Origin: Aphis gossypii
Lineage: Eukaryota; Arthropoda; Insecta; Hemiptera; Aphididae
Length of the DNA stretch: 64,000 nucleotides
Assembly (NCBI RefSeq): GCF_020184175.1
Contig: NC_065531.1
Location: 28,479,213-28,543,212, forward strand
Direction of reading: 5' to 3'
The notes beneath the pieces were generated by a model. It had not been told where the DNA came from and did no database searches. It saw nothing but the letters and a program-made list of their open reading frames with translations. Position numbers and translations under genes: made by a program. Positions within the stretch are counted from its first letter, which is position 1. Every line of letters begins with the position of its first letter. This document shows, in pieces, positions 1-13,400 of the stretch.

Positions 1-1085
1 AATGGTATCGACACCCTTTAATTCTAATGTCGGTGCAGCTTTGTTTAATTGAATCGTTGCATATTCGATATTACACTATAACATGTTACTTATACAAAAT
101 TTAAGGTTGCCACTGGTAGGTAGTTATGACATTTTATCTATACGGACTCAATTCAATATCACCGATAAATATTGTAGACTCACACAGTTTACATTACATT
201 ATGCACAATATATAGGTACCTACTATCTATAAGGATATAGAGAATAGTTAACTCCTATAATAAAACTAGATAATTTTCACAATTATTTCAATTTTAGACA
301 TAGTATTTAGTATTTCTAAACCAAATTTCATTAAAGAAAAAGCATATTGAATAAAAAATAATTTTGTAGTGTCCAACTGTTTATGCCAATAATATAATAT
401 AGTTATTAATATTATGTGGAATAATAATATATTTGATGTTATTTGTACTATAATAATTATGTTGATTTTATAAAAATATTTATATAATGCTCTTGGAAAT
501 TGGACTACACATAAGTATTTAAAAAGTATTAAAAATTACCGAATACTTATTAGTAATTTGGCAGATCTAGGGTGGGCTGTAAACTTTTATTTTATCTCCA
601 ACATCCTGTTGTCTGTCACAACTGATTGACCTGGATCTTTATTGGCACAAATTAACTTTAATATCCCAGCTCATTGGACTTAATATTCCACTCCCTTCTT
701 TATCCAATTACCTACCTATCCATGACTCCATAACTATGGTATAAATTTATAATTATTTAATTGTAGTCTTGTACTTTCGTGTCATGTTTTAATAATTTGA
801 TATTTTTGTTTATTATAATGTTATTCTAATTTATAATAAATTATTTTCGGTCTCGATGCTCTCACATGAGTTATGGTTAATATTACGGTGTAAAATATTG
901 TATATTTAATGTTACATATTATGTATTATAGTATTATCATGCCCCGAGGAATAGAGTTTTGTAGACTGGTCGCATTTATATTATTTAAATACATATTACA
1001 TCGTATGTATTTAATATTATTTAGAATAAAATTAACTACTGGCTATTATCGGTTATTATCGTAAAAAACAAAAAAAATAAAATAA
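1..1085. other. AT-rich non-coding stretch
   Basis: Nothing gene-like is seen. The sequence is AT-rich with many short A/T palindromes and TAGGTACCTA-type motifs (for example near 216) that are characteristic background here. Confidence 0.6.
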
Positions 1086-1462
1086 AATTTCCACGAATTG
1101 CAGTGTGGCGGTTCATATACCTATGCATATGACGACGACGACAATGATGACAAAGATAATAATAATATTCCTGTATAGTATACGCGCTTTGAGGATAGGT
1201 TTCCGGACACGCACGCGACCGACCTGTCAATCGCATGTCGGATTGCTCGTGGAAATATATATCATGTGTATTATACAGGTATATAATAATACATAGACTG
1301 CGGACGACTATTATAATAGGTACGACGGGCGGTGGCGGCGCATTCCTTGTCGTCGTAACTAATTATTGTTATTTCGTCGTCGTTGGCCGCCTCCCATGTA
1401 TACATATTATAACATAATGTACATATATTATGTACACTATATGTAACATATTATTACGCACA

Positions 1463-1540
1463 TTGTGTGTGTGAGTGTGTATTTTATGAACTTATACTTA
1501 CACACACACACACACACGTAATATATATATATATATGTAT
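1463..1540. repeat. Compound TG/CA/TA microsatellite
   Basis: A TG-rich run near 1465-1480 is followed by a CA run (about 1500-1517) and an AT run (about 1522-1538). TG facing CA gives a potential hairpin. It is ordinary simple repeat DNA. Confidence 0.7.
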
Positions 1541-1710
1541 ACTGTATACAAGTAAATATAAGTATATAATTATCGTCTTATGGCCTGTGGGTTTAAGGAG
1601 ACGGCGGCGGCGCAGTATAATAACGTTAAGTGATGTGGTAATTTCCATAATGACAGAGAGCATGTCGTGCTGCCGTGAGGGCTGAAGAGATACGCGGAGA
1701 TACGGAGACA

Positions 1711-1750
1711 TGAGAGGAAGAGGGAGAGAGAGAGAGAAGGAAAAGAGAGA
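1711..1750 (+). repeat. GA-rich polypurine tract
   Basis: A nearly pure purine run of GAG/AGA units on the plus strand lies in CpG-rich block A. GAGA tracts can bind GAGA-type factors or form triplex DNA. No function is shown here. Confidence 0.6.
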
Positions 1751-2170
1751 CACACATAACGAGACAGAGAAAGGACTATAAGACGAGGTGTAGTACGTGT
1801 CTAGTAATTGACGGCAGTGGCGACGGAACACGCAACCCGGTCATGATGCCAGAAGCTACTTGACTACGTGTAAATTATATTATAACCGCTTTAATAATTA
1901 GAAGACGACCCCTTGCTATCGTATAATAATCGTCCAACAGTAAATAATAAAAACGTATAAAGTCTTCACTACAGCGGGAGCGTGTAAGCGTATATGGCAG
2001 CCGCCGCTGGTGAACCCAAAATTAAAAATAATTTTTTATGTGTGTATAGTATAATGACTATAGCAAGACACTTTAACGCGTGCGACTGAAATCGCATAAA
2101 CTTGCACGCTGCAATATTATTTCCTCGAGTACGAAATAGTTTGCGTTCCCACCGGCTTGTATATCGTATC

Positions 2171-3729
2171 TGAGCTAGCTGTTTGTATATATATAGGTAG
2201 TAATAAAGTATTCATTCATACTATATATCTGATCAAATTTGCCTTATAAACTAACCATTAATGTATTAGAAAGTCGACCAGCCAATCGAAATGATCATAA
2301 AACCTCGCCAAATTAATCTATCTAGCTTGCTAAATCTGCATAGCGTTACTCGTTTTACCAAGTTCTAGAGCTATTTATACATGGCAAATATAATATTGAA
2401 TTAGTACTGTTTATTATCTACATTTTATAACGCTAAAACGAATCCATTAGATGAATAAATTGTACACATTTACTATATTATTAGTATTAAAAGTATATAT
2501 ATTATATAGGAAATGGTTCTGCTAAAATGTTTCAATAAAACAATTATTGTTAAACGTAATTGAAAAGATTTTAGATAACCCAACTATTTTGGTTCGAACT
2601 ATTTATCGGAGTAAATAATTCACCATTATTCTGAAGTGACTTCCTGAATATTTGATATGACCTAACTATTTTCCCCTTTATAACAGCATAATATATTTAA
2701 ATTACTTGCAATAACAACAGTCAACAACACATTTTAATGGATTTCGGTTAGTGTTTTTGTTTCATTAAAATACGTTGCGAATTGCGATTATCTGCAGTTT
2801 TTTGTACAGCTAGTAAATGAGTTAGAGAGCGGAACCGATAAGTAAGCTTTTATTATTATAAATAAAAAAAAATTTAAATCTATCGGAATGAAAATGAATT
2901 TTTTACTCATATTATGTTACAATAATATTTACGACTTATACAAAATCGTATATTTTATGTCCCGTATCCCTTAATCGAAATCCATTAATTTTGATGGCTT
3001 ATAATCAATCAATTTTGATTATTGTATGGTTTTATTTTATTTAAATAGTCATATAATCTTCATTGCGTACCTACTACCTATATATATACGTATGTAACGT
3101 ATTTATTATTATTTTTTTTTTTTACCTAAAGAAAAACACAAAACTTTAATATCATAAATCATTTTGTTTTATGACTGATTTAAAACGCATACTATTTTTT
3201 GGTTTATTTTGTATTTTTAAATTATCATAATAAGTTATGGGTACTACAGATAAGTCTGTTTTTATTCTGATTTAACGAATATATTTTATGATTTTTTTTT
3301 TTTTTTTTGGAATGAATTTCTATCAATTAAGATAGTATAGATCTGTAAGTTAGTAACTCATTGAAATAAAGACGGCATAATACAGATAATATAATATAAT
3401 CAATATTCAATTATTCAAAACAATCCCAAACTTTAAAATGACTAGTTTGTATTTAAGTACAATTTACTACCATGACGTATTATATATATTTCAAATTCTT
3501 GGAAAAATTTAATTTAAAAGTCGAATGAAATCAGACACTAATCTAAAGTAAAATACTTGCCAGTGGCTGGTTGTTTAGCATAGTCATTGAAAATTGTTGA
3601 CATATTTTAAAAACGTTATAAATATTTAACACAGTTTCATTAATTAGGTAGTTAAGTATTTTAGAATTTCAAAAATATTTTTAAATATATTAATCGACCT
3701 GGAATTAGATTTTAATAGATCTCAGCTGT
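2171..3729. other. AT-rich non-coding stretch
   Basis: No gene, RNA or recognisable element is seen. The stretch contains homopolymer T runs (about 3111-3123 and 3292-3308) and many short A/T palindromes. Confidence 0.6.
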
Positions 3730-3783
3730 TATTACGAGACGCAAATGCAGTTTCCTGGATGCGAAGACCATCTTCTGCAGGTG

Positions 3784-3842
3784 TATAAAAGTTACGTACA
3801 TCGATCAACTCTCGTCGAGACTGACACGTCGCCGCTGCCACC
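3784..3842 (+). promoter_or_regulatory. Candidate TATA core promoter and short 5' UTR
   Basis: A TATAAAAG box at 3784-3791 is followed 15-30 bases later by an initiator-like TCAACT (3805-3810). A GC-richer leader then ends in GCCGCTGCCACC directly before an ATG at 3843. The upstream 50 bases (3735-3783) are also less AT-rich than their surroundings. TATA box, leader and a good translation-start context are correctly spaced. This is the best promoter-like arrangement I see in the left 43 kb. It has not been tested against transcript data. Confidence 0.4.
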
Positions 3843-3857
3843 ATGAATGTGTTTCAA
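3843..3857 (+). CDS. Candidate tiny first coding exon (MNVFQ)
   Basis: The ATG at 3843 has the strong context GCCACCATG. The frame runs only 28 codons before TGA at 3927-3929, so it makes sense only as a first exon. Two donor sites fit: CAA|GTAGAA after 3857, giving five residues, or GCAG|GTGAAG after 3925. A first exon of four or five codons that splits a signal peptide is a known arrangement in insect cuticular-protein genes, and a TATA promoter also fits that type. No second exon was found nearby, so the identity is speculative. It could equally be a chance ATG behind a chance TATA box. Confidence 0.3.
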
Positions 3858-3929
3858 GTAGAAGACCAGTTTTCCGATAGTTGTGCAGACGTTCTCGTAT
3901 ACAATATAAATATATATATATGCAGGTGA

Positions 3930-5990
3930 AGTTGTATGACAGTGCAGAAAGTGTATATTTTCACACTTTTTTTTTCAAATGTCTTCAAGTGGTAGAAATA
4001 AATCTCTGTAGATTATGACTGTCGTAGAGGCAGTATAGCATACATTATTTCAAATATATACATAGTACCTATAATATGCGACGTGGTATAAATAAACAAT
4101 AAGTAAGTAGGAATATTATTAAAAAAAAAAAAAATAATAATGATAAATAGCAGTTAAATAATTTACTTTGATTATTGGTTTATTGGTGGTTTGCCTTATG
4201 TTTATTAACTTTGAGTCTTATCAACACAGCAATAATTTGAAAGCGTACGAGTATACTCACTTATATACTTTACATAGCTTAGTTTTTTAAGATTCACGAT
4301 TGTCTATTGAATACACGGAGATACCGAAATATTACAACCAAAAGAAACGGTATTTTAACAATGTATACAATAAATTGAACATAAAATATTTTATATGATT
4401 CAATGTTATCATATTATGATTTTTAATAATTTCCATAAACAAGTTGATCAAATCTAAAAAAAAAAAAAATCATAATCATCAATCGTTATGTTAAATTTCT
4501 ATCTTTTTGAAATTGACCTGTGCAGTATGTCTACTTATTACGGCACTCGCATTGCGTTTATCGCGACAGCTTGCGGGACTTGTCGTTTTTGTTGACCAGC
4601 CTCGATTATTTTATATACGCCTTCAAGCTAAAATTATACACACACATGACATAATAATATAGTGCACCTATATAGATACATCTTGTTAAAATATTATATA
4701 ACATAAATGGAACGGAACTGTCTAAGGGTTTTATTTAATAATAATGTTATGGTCGTAAAACGTATATTATAGGTGTATTATACAACGTATGCCTACGCTT
4801 ATGATAATATATACTACCCGTTTTTTCCTCTATGTGTGTATAAACATGTTCTTTATTATTTATCGGTGTTGTAGACATGTTCTAGATGATTCGATAAATA
4901 TTTGGTCTTTAAATATAATAATTTCGGGTTAGCAACGAAGGATTTAATCGTGTTATAATAATTTTGAACAACGCGATTGCCAGATGGTTCAACAATAACG
5001 CCATGTCGACCGTGTTACGATGATAATCATTATTTTTTATTTTAATTAAAAAGAACAATGCTTGTACCTATCACCTATGTTATTACTATTATTTACTTTA
5101 TTTATATTATAATTATATGTATACACGTTAAAACAAAAAACACAACACGTGGTAATAAAATATTAAATTGGTTTCAAAATATATAAACCGTTAATGTGAA
5201 AGTTAAGAATTAATTTGCTTGGGAACAACTAGAAATATTAGGAGTAATTTGTTAGCTCAAGTTTTACTATTTTTCTTGAATTCAAAGTTTTCAAACAGTA
5301 TTAGGTACCATACTATTTTTATAACTATAAACTAAGTTTTGACGTTTAAATAATAATTAATTTCAGAATTTAAAAAGTTTTGAAATTGAGTTATTAATGG
5401 AGCGTTTTCACTTACATCACAACTGTTAAATTTCTTATTCTGAGTTTTAAATATTAATTTTATGAACATTCGTTTTTGTTATATTTCAACAACAATTTTG
5501 AGAGTTCATAAAATAAGAATTATTAACATCACGGAAGACAAATCATTCTACTTACTTGTCGTATTAAAGAATATAGTATGTATTATATTATAATAATTTT
5601 TCATTGTTTGATTTATAAATATTTTCTTGATTATAAATAAATAACAGTGTTTAATACACACACAAAAAAAAAAAAAATGTTCATCTCTGTTACCTTGAGT
5701 GAAAACGTTTTATCACAACAAAGATAGAGTAAATTATTTTCATTTGATTGCAGTTTGAAAACGAATGGCCGTGCTCGCTACTATACGATTGATTATAATT
5801 CAATTTATTCGAATTAAACAAAAAATCCGTCGTGAATTTGCTTTTTACATTTTCATTCGATTCTCCTCTAGACTGGGCGGTACGCCACGGCTTATTGGTA
5901 CCTATATTATAGTCCTAAATGAGATCTACTACGGTCATATTTGTAGCCAAGTGCAATGGGTGAGTTTTGGTTGACGGTTATATTAAGACG
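3930..5990. other. AT-rich non-coding stretch
   Basis: No gene is seen. A short, less AT-rich patch at about 4535-4625 contains several CG dinucleotides but no usable open frame or splice pair. Poly-A runs occur near 4119-4133 and 5664-5678. Confidence 0.5.
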
Positions 5991-7640
5991 TGCGCAACAG
6001 CAGCAACGACGGGCCATGGTCTCTCTCTCTCTCTCTCGGACGTATTATAATATAATATAGTCTCTTACGCGTTAAGGTACTTTACGTACAGCCACCGCCA
6101 GTCGTGTGCATTCTATATAGAAGCAGCGGCGGCGACGACGGCAGTGGCGACCGATAGACGACAGTGAATTATTATTGCGTCGACGTACGCGCGCACAGAT
6201 CACAGCTGCTGCCCGGGCCCCGAAGACCGGTAGCCGACGACCTGTCCGACGATAAAATTTACCACCGACCCGGTTGGCGGCCACCGTATACAGCATATAA
6301 TATTGTATTACGTTGCAGAGCCACACAATGTGTACGAGAAGGCCCGACGAGGACAGTCGTGGTATATATACGAGAGGAAATATACTCGTACGAAATAAAT
6401 CTGTCGGCTCGGTAGACCGTCCGACGGGGTAGATACGGCCGGACGGTCGGGGATGGGTAGGGGTAGGCGTGCTTGTACGTACAGTGCGAGACGACGCGTA
6501 CGCGTATATATTAAGAAGTCGGGAGAAGAAAAAAAAAAACAAAGTTTTTTTATTTATTTTTTTTTTTTTTAAACAAGTACCGTGTAACCGGTGGCGGTTT
6601 CGGATCACAAAGGACACATCTCCGGTTCCTTATAATATACAATAATATAACATCGCGCGGCGTATACGTATATACTTCTCCTCCGTTCACTTTTTTTTCT
6701 CCGTCATTTCGCGTAAGAACCCGGTCTTCAAAGAATGCTGCACCGGTCTTGGAAGCGGTTTACGCGTGCTACAGTACCAAACGTACGTAAGTATACATCT
6801 AATAATATGTAGGTGGGTTATAATAATATTGTCGTACTATTACTCTTTTTTTTTTCCATTTCTTTTTTATCGTTTGGCTTATTTTTTCTCATATTATTAT
6901 TGTCCAAGTTATTGTCGTTATTTTAGACTGCCGCCGCCGCCGCCATCGTCTCCCGGGCACGGTTTTTTTCCCTTTCGTTTTTCTCTCTATTTACCCACTC
7001 CGCGATTACAACGTTACGTGCAGATCTGCAGCCTGCCGAGCGTTTCTTATGGAGATTTAGACCGGTCTCGTCCCCGCAACGCTCGTTATTCGTGTAGGCT
7101 CGCGCGTCGTCGATCTGTCCTCATCGCGCTGGTCAATTATCGTTCACGCCGCCGCACAGCCGTGGATTATTTTCGTTTTTTTTAGCACAGATTTATAGTG
7201 ACGTTTCACCGGCCATGTGCGCATACGGCGATCGGTGGTGGTGCGGGGCAGCTCTAGAGGTTTTTATTGCCCACCGTCCGCCGATGGAATGTTTTTATAC
7301 CTCCGCCGCCGATGCGAACCTATATGCGAAAACCCCATTGTTATGGATTGCGCCGCGGACACGATTTACGGGTTTGGTTGCTTCGTGTCGAACAAAACAA
7401 AACATAATATTAACGCAATGTATATATTGTTATGATGATTGGGATTTGGCTGACGTATAAAATATATTAAAGCAAAAATTATTTAAAGGGCTACTGTTTG
7501 ACCGCCGCCGCCGATCGCTCAACGTCGTCGGGCTGTCGGACAATAACTCGTCCTCTTTGGTATTGTAGTGCGTCACCCCTCCCCTTCTACACCATCAACA
7601 CGATTCACAGATCAACCCGACCGAACTGATGAACGATGTG
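5991..7640. other. CpG-rich non-coding block B
   Basis: This is a dense CpG block with GGCGGCGACGACGGC (6127) and GCCGCCGCCGCC (6932) runs, a CT microsatellite (6020-6036) and a strong plus-strand donor (TAC|GTAAGTAT at about 6785). Just upstream of that donor an ATG at 6735 opens a 17-codon frame into it, so a first exon ending at 6784 is possible but unproven. Longer open frames on either strand are rich in Tyr/Arg/Ser, overlap each other and look like shadows of biased composition. The block is a candidate promoter or enhancer region, from composition only. Confidence 0.4.
6020..6036 (+). repeat. CT microsatellite
   Basis: A run of about eight CT units lies inside CpG-rich block B, next to the CCATGG at 6014-6019. 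Confidence 0.7.
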
Positions 7641-10600
7641 GTTTGGTTTTAGATTATCCGGTTTACCGGTCGGATGACTGAAGTATAAGGCATTACTATA
7701 CAATATGCTCATAACAGCTACCTACCAATAATGAAAAACAAAATAGTTTTCATTTATTTATTGCGCTTTACTTTACGATGTGGTCAGTCTGAGGCACGAA
7801 AAAGGCATAAAATACAGAACCCAACACTACAGCTGTATATTTTATTTTATTACAATGTGACTTCGCCGCACTGTTCTGTTTTATTAGAGTGATTGCATTG
7901 CGTTTTGACTTTCTGCGTAGCATTATATTTTTTGTTTGCTCTGCAATGGTGCCGTGTGCTAAGCCTATAACTCACCTATTGTCGATAAATGTATACACGG
8001 TTATAACTTTATGAGTTATATCTTATGACTTTTCTTAGACCGAGTACCTATCGGCTGTCGGTGGATTTTATGTACATACATTAAATGTTTATCTTTGTAT
8101 TGTGTTATTCGAATCAAGGATTTCTTTGCGTTCTCTCGTTATCCCAACGTCTTTGATTGATTCAAGTTAAATCATTCGACTGTTTGCAAAACACTGCGTT
8201 ACTTGGCAGTTCGCTTCAATTTTTCATGCTGTAAATCATTGCAAGCAATTTATGTTGGCTACGTTTTCGTTATAACCTTTGGATACTATTTGGATACTAA
8301 TCTTAGATATTATCAGTTCTGAATGAATATTGATCAGTGATATTTGATCGCCTTAATAATTGCGATATATATATTAATTTCCTACTTTAGTCTTATTGAC
8401 TAAACATTTACAAGTAAAATTGATTACACTCTATTTCTGCAGGTAAATTGCTGATGACATACATTATGTATACTAAATTATCATGGATAAGTAATTTTTA
8501 TAAAATATTGTTAGTTACATGAATTCTTGTAATATTGTGAAAAATTGTCTAGTGGTGATGTACACAAAAATTTAAAATATTCTATTTCAATTACTGTGCT
8601 TATACCAAATATTTATTATATATTATATATGCATATATAATATATATATATATTATATTAGATACCTTATTCATTTAAAATTATTAATAATAATAAACAA
8701 TTATAAAATGTATAATAGCTAGTAGTAAATAGAAGGTACCTATATTATTATAGTTTGCATGTGAGCTATTATAAAGGTTCAATTAAACTATAAACAATTT
8801 CTTGAGAATTATAATAATAATACCTATAACGTATTATTAAAGATGATGATGAAAATTGTTTTACTATAATGGTTGAAAATAATGAATCATTAAATTTTAT
8901 ATTATTACGATTATAATTTTAACTGAAAAAAATACATAAACGTTATTTTGGTTTCTGAAGTTAGCGAATAGCGATTAATATAAGGGTTTTATAATACAAT
9001 ATAATGTCTATTATCTTTTTTGAAGCATTTAATCTTTTGTCTTAAATTTTGAAGTATTTTATAATTACCTATTAAATATATCTACCTATTAGGTACTCTG
9101 AGGGTATCAAGTAATAATTTTACTGCAATTTTTACAATAATTGAGAAAAAAATAATTATGAAAAAATGAAATTTTTTATGTGAAATCAGTTTTGTTCTTT
9201 TGTTTTAGTTAAAAAATCAGTATTTATAGAAACTTAAATTTTTCATCAAATATTTATATCATAATTTTCTGTGGCATATGATATAATTTTTAAAATATAT
9301 TGACTCTTTTTAAATTGGGTACTTATTGTAATATGTTAAATAATAAATGTAATTTGTTTTTCAAAAGATTAGTTGAATCCACAGTATTACTAATAGAAAA
9401 ATAAATAACCAACTACATTATAAATAATATATATATTATAATGTTAATCCTTGTTATTGTAGGCGAATTTATAGCATGTCGATAATCATCATTATTACTG
9501 TCTATCCGGATACAGTAACTTTTATTTGTAGTTTTGCATGATTGAAAACATTAGTATATTAATTGTATACGAATATTAATTTTATGTAACTTGTTTAGTG
9601 TACCTATCTTATGCTAAACATTTTATATATTATTTTACATCTGAACTCAAACATATACAGAACTAAAAACACATTAAAATAATAGTTATTCACCTATGTT
9701 ATTGTATAATATTAGTACCTACTTTATAATATTATGATTACATTATTATCAAAAAATAAACATATTGGTGTAAATTTTATAATTTTAGTACTTCCCTTTT
9801 ATCGTATAGTTAACTATATTATAATATTATGCATTTATCAAGTATAATTAATTCATAGAGATAATTTATTTGTAACCAGTCTATTAAGTGTTATTTAAGG
9901 TCGTCAAGAATTTATAGGTTTAACAACAGACTGGTTTTTTTTATGTTTTGACCAGCCCACATTATTGATTATCTACCGAAACTCATTAATATCAATATAA
10001 CCGCTTAATAATAACAACTAAATTCGATGTTGTGAAAATTTAGGTATGGTTAATCTTGTATATGATTATCATATGTATCCATCAACTGCAACTAAAATTG
10101 AATTTAACAGTTCATAATATTATATTAATATTAATCAGCAAGTTCTGATAATAATACAAATAATAGATACCATAAAATGTTACATTTTCAAAAAGCTAGA
10201 TACAAAAACCGAACATACCAATAGCTTAAAACAAAATTGATGATTTATAAGAAAAAAATGTATATTCACACAAGAAATCAACGATTTATAGTCTAAAATA
10301 TGTTCATATTGAATTACATAACATACTTTGGTAATTATTACTTTGAATACTATACATATTATAAATTATAATACATAATACATAATTTAATATAAAAGAT
10401 TGCTCAATTACATAAACAAATATAGTTTTATATTATATCCTTGGATACATATCTGTTAAAAATTATAATTTTACACTTTACTTCAACAATAATGTATAGC
10501 AATATCAACTATCAATATTTTAATAATATTTATTTTATTAATATATATTATATGAATTTTATTAATGTTAATTGCTAATTAATTTATGCTATGTGAATAA

Positions 10601-12179
10601 TAATATAATATTAATTATCGTAACTTTATGAAAGCAAAAAAAAGTTCTAAGTTAAGAAGGCGTGAACATCTTAGTATCTAAGACTTTCAAGTCACACCCT
10701 ATAATTTTTTTTTTATATTTATTTACCAACAATAATGTGTAATTTATTATTTAATACATAGGTACATATTATTACTTATACTATTATACCTATATATATA
10801 TCAAATGTAGGATATACTATTAAACTGTCTAAAACCACAGAGATATTATACTCTATTTGCAATAGTATAAATTATACAAGAGATAGGTAGTTAAAATTTT
10901 GAAAATAATAAGCGGTATCCGCTTATTGAGTCACTAGTCATTATAGGTTTTATAGGACATATTTTTAAATCATCTTATTATTGCGTCGAAGGCCAGAGAC
11001 AGCTAATGTAACTTGCTGATTTAACTATTTCCTTTGGGCACAAACACTTCTTTACACATCGTAGTGGCGAATTGAACACGTAGACAACCACATAATTAAT
11101 TTAATATCCTTAAAAAATACTAACAAATTTTAACCCAACGAATTAATTACAATATTGATTATATTAATACCTATTGTTTTAATTTACTAATCAATTATAT
11201 CAATTGACAGTATAGTGTTGTTAAAAAAACGTTAATGCTTTACATATTTTAGAGAACATTTAATGGTGATAGTATATTAGTAGGTAAAATAGGTAAGTAT
11301 ATTTTTGAAATTTGGACAAAAAATCGTTTTCAAATAAATTAAAGAAATAATGTGAACATATAAAGTACTAATAATTTAATACAGTGGACCTCTATTTAAC
11401 GAACTTGTTGGTTTTTGGAAAAACTTCTTAAAAAAAGAAATTTACCTAAAAAGAAATAATATTTTTTTAACTTATTAATTAATTAATTATACAAAATGTA
11501 CTCAAATAATAACATTATATAATAGATACATATTAAGGGACTATAAATTTCTAAATGGAATAGCGGTAAGGAATTCAGGAACGTCTAGGGAACCATTTAT
11601 AACTAATAATAAAATATCTAAATCTCTTTCAACGAAAGGTAAGTTTAGAGATATTTAAAACTCGTCTTATGTTTGAATAATCACGATGTTTGCAGAAAAT
11701 ATTCATTTTGAAGGCATTACAATTATAAAAATATTTTGCACGCATTTGAGTCGTTACTGGTGTATGACGAAATGCAGTTGTCGAACCATGGATCCGTGTT
11801 TCAAAAAAGAACGAACAAAAGCATAATATAATAATATAATGTGCAAAGCCATTAAAAAGACTTAAATAATTTATTATTGTATATTATTATGAATCCAAGA
11901 ACTTTACAGAAAGCTCTGTTTACCAACGTATCTATATGAGTACTGAAACATAGATATTAAGTATGTAAGTTATAATTTATTTTTATTATTTTTTGTGTAA
12001 AGACTTTGTAATACCTGTAAAATAAAATTTCAACCATTTTAACAGTAAACATTCTCGTACCTCATAGTCTGATTGCATGTTCTTTATAAACACATAAAAC
12101 AGTACAATCGTGTATTAATTTATAGTAGAAAAGTTAATACAACATAAATTAGTTTAATAGAAATAATTTTGAATTAAAA
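7641..12179. other. AT-rich non-coding stretch
   Basis: About 4.5 kb without a gene. The first 600 bases (to about 8280) are moderately complex. The rest is highly AT-rich, with TATATA arrays (8610-8660) and many ATAATATTAT palindromes. A patch at about 10980-11095 has higher complexity but no reading frame or structure I can name. Confidence 0.55.
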
Positions 12180-13400
12180 TTATAAGGTTCCATAAAGTGT
12201 TTCGTTGTGTAGAGAGTGATGATGTGATCTACCAAAGTCTTTGTTCTGCAATCGATATTCTTCGACTGAAAACCAGAAAACTGATTCTGCGTGATTTTTG
12301 TCCAGATTAGAGGAAGTAATGCGAAAGCGGTTCCCTCTCGGTCGTCAATTTAACCAGGGGAAAAAAATGCTTGTCCAGGTATAAACTAAAGACTAAACCT
12401 CCACCGTTTACGCTGTCTTTTAAACGAATTCGGTGCGATTTACTATCGGCGATCCATTCGACTCATACCTAAATGTCCGTAATGGCATAATCAATACATA
12501 TAGGTACCCTGTGCCCGTACACACCGGGACACAACCGTAGCCGACGGTTTGTACTCCGTTTAAAACGACAACGCGCTCGGCGATATAATCGTTATAATAT
12601 TGCTATACGACGACTACGGCTCGACATACGGCTTTCGAATCCGAAATCTATGTCACCGGCGGCGACGTGCCTTTCATCGGACAGAGTTTCACCGCTACCG
12701 GATAATATTTTAGAGGACCCGCCGCAGCGGCGGTTGAATTCGCATTGTCTTTGCGGCGGATTCGCAGCGATCCGATCTCCTGCTGCAGATAAGTGCAACG
12801 CAGCCGTGTATTGTATATATACATGACATTATATTATATTATATTATGCACGTTTATCTCCTTTATAACATACCGTGCGGCCGCCTCGCGCGTACCTATA
12901 TGTGTGTGTGTGTATTTGGTCCACCGAAACGTCCGTATTATTATTTCACATTTTTTTTTCTTCTATAGTTTTAGTTTTTCCCCCGAATCCGGTTTTCCGG
13001 ACAGCAACGGGATAGGCCTGCAGTATATTATTATTATATGATCATTGTAAACGAATACCCTCCGTTGCACGCGCGTTACACATCATTATGGTAACGCGAA
13101 CAGACAAGTGGGCATGGTCGCGTATTTTACTTATTATTTGTTTGTTTTTTTTTCAATATTATAATGCACGTCTACGCATTCCCGAATTCGTTATTGGCTT
13201 ATGATATGCGCATATACCCATGCCAAATAATAAACTCGTGGTTTTTTTACATACGAAAATTTATGCAACAATTTGTATTATTGTCTGCCGTATTTACAAT
13301 AATTTAGGTACCCATATATTATTATTATAAAACCTACGGATAGCATATTCACGTACGTAAAGACCACGCGACCGCCGCTTGTTAACTAAATATTATGTAG
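12180..13400. other. CpG-rich non-coding block C
   Basis: Base composition shifts to CpG-rich from about 12225, peaking at 12540-12800 (GGCGGCGACG, CCGCCGCAGCGGCGG), then decays past 13080. A short TG run lies at 12900-12914. The only open frames are under 85 codons, overlap on opposite strands and have no domain. I see no splice-linked exon chain. Confidence 0.4.

Larger units (their letters stand above)
1090..2170. other. CpG-rich non-coding block A
   Basis: This stretch stands out from its AT-rich surroundings by many CG dinucleotides and GACGACGAC / GGCGGCGGC runs (1130-1145, 1327-1340, 1600-1612). It holds simple repeats: TG then CA runs with a TA run (about 1463-1540) and a GA-rich purine tract (about 1711-1750). 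Short open frames on both strands are low-complexity, overlap each other and show no domain. It may be a regulatory or untranslated region. That is inferred from composition only. Confidence 0.4.

Noticed and set aside
6072..6617. 181-codon minus-strand frame
   Set aside because: It is made of Arg/Thr/Ser/Phe runs from GC trinucleotides and a poly-T tract, with no recognisable protein feature.
7215..7460. 81- and 72-codon plus-strand frames in CpG-rich block B
   Set aside because: They overlap in different frames, have no domain, no exon partners and no codon-like constraint visible. GC-rich DNA has few stop codons by chance.
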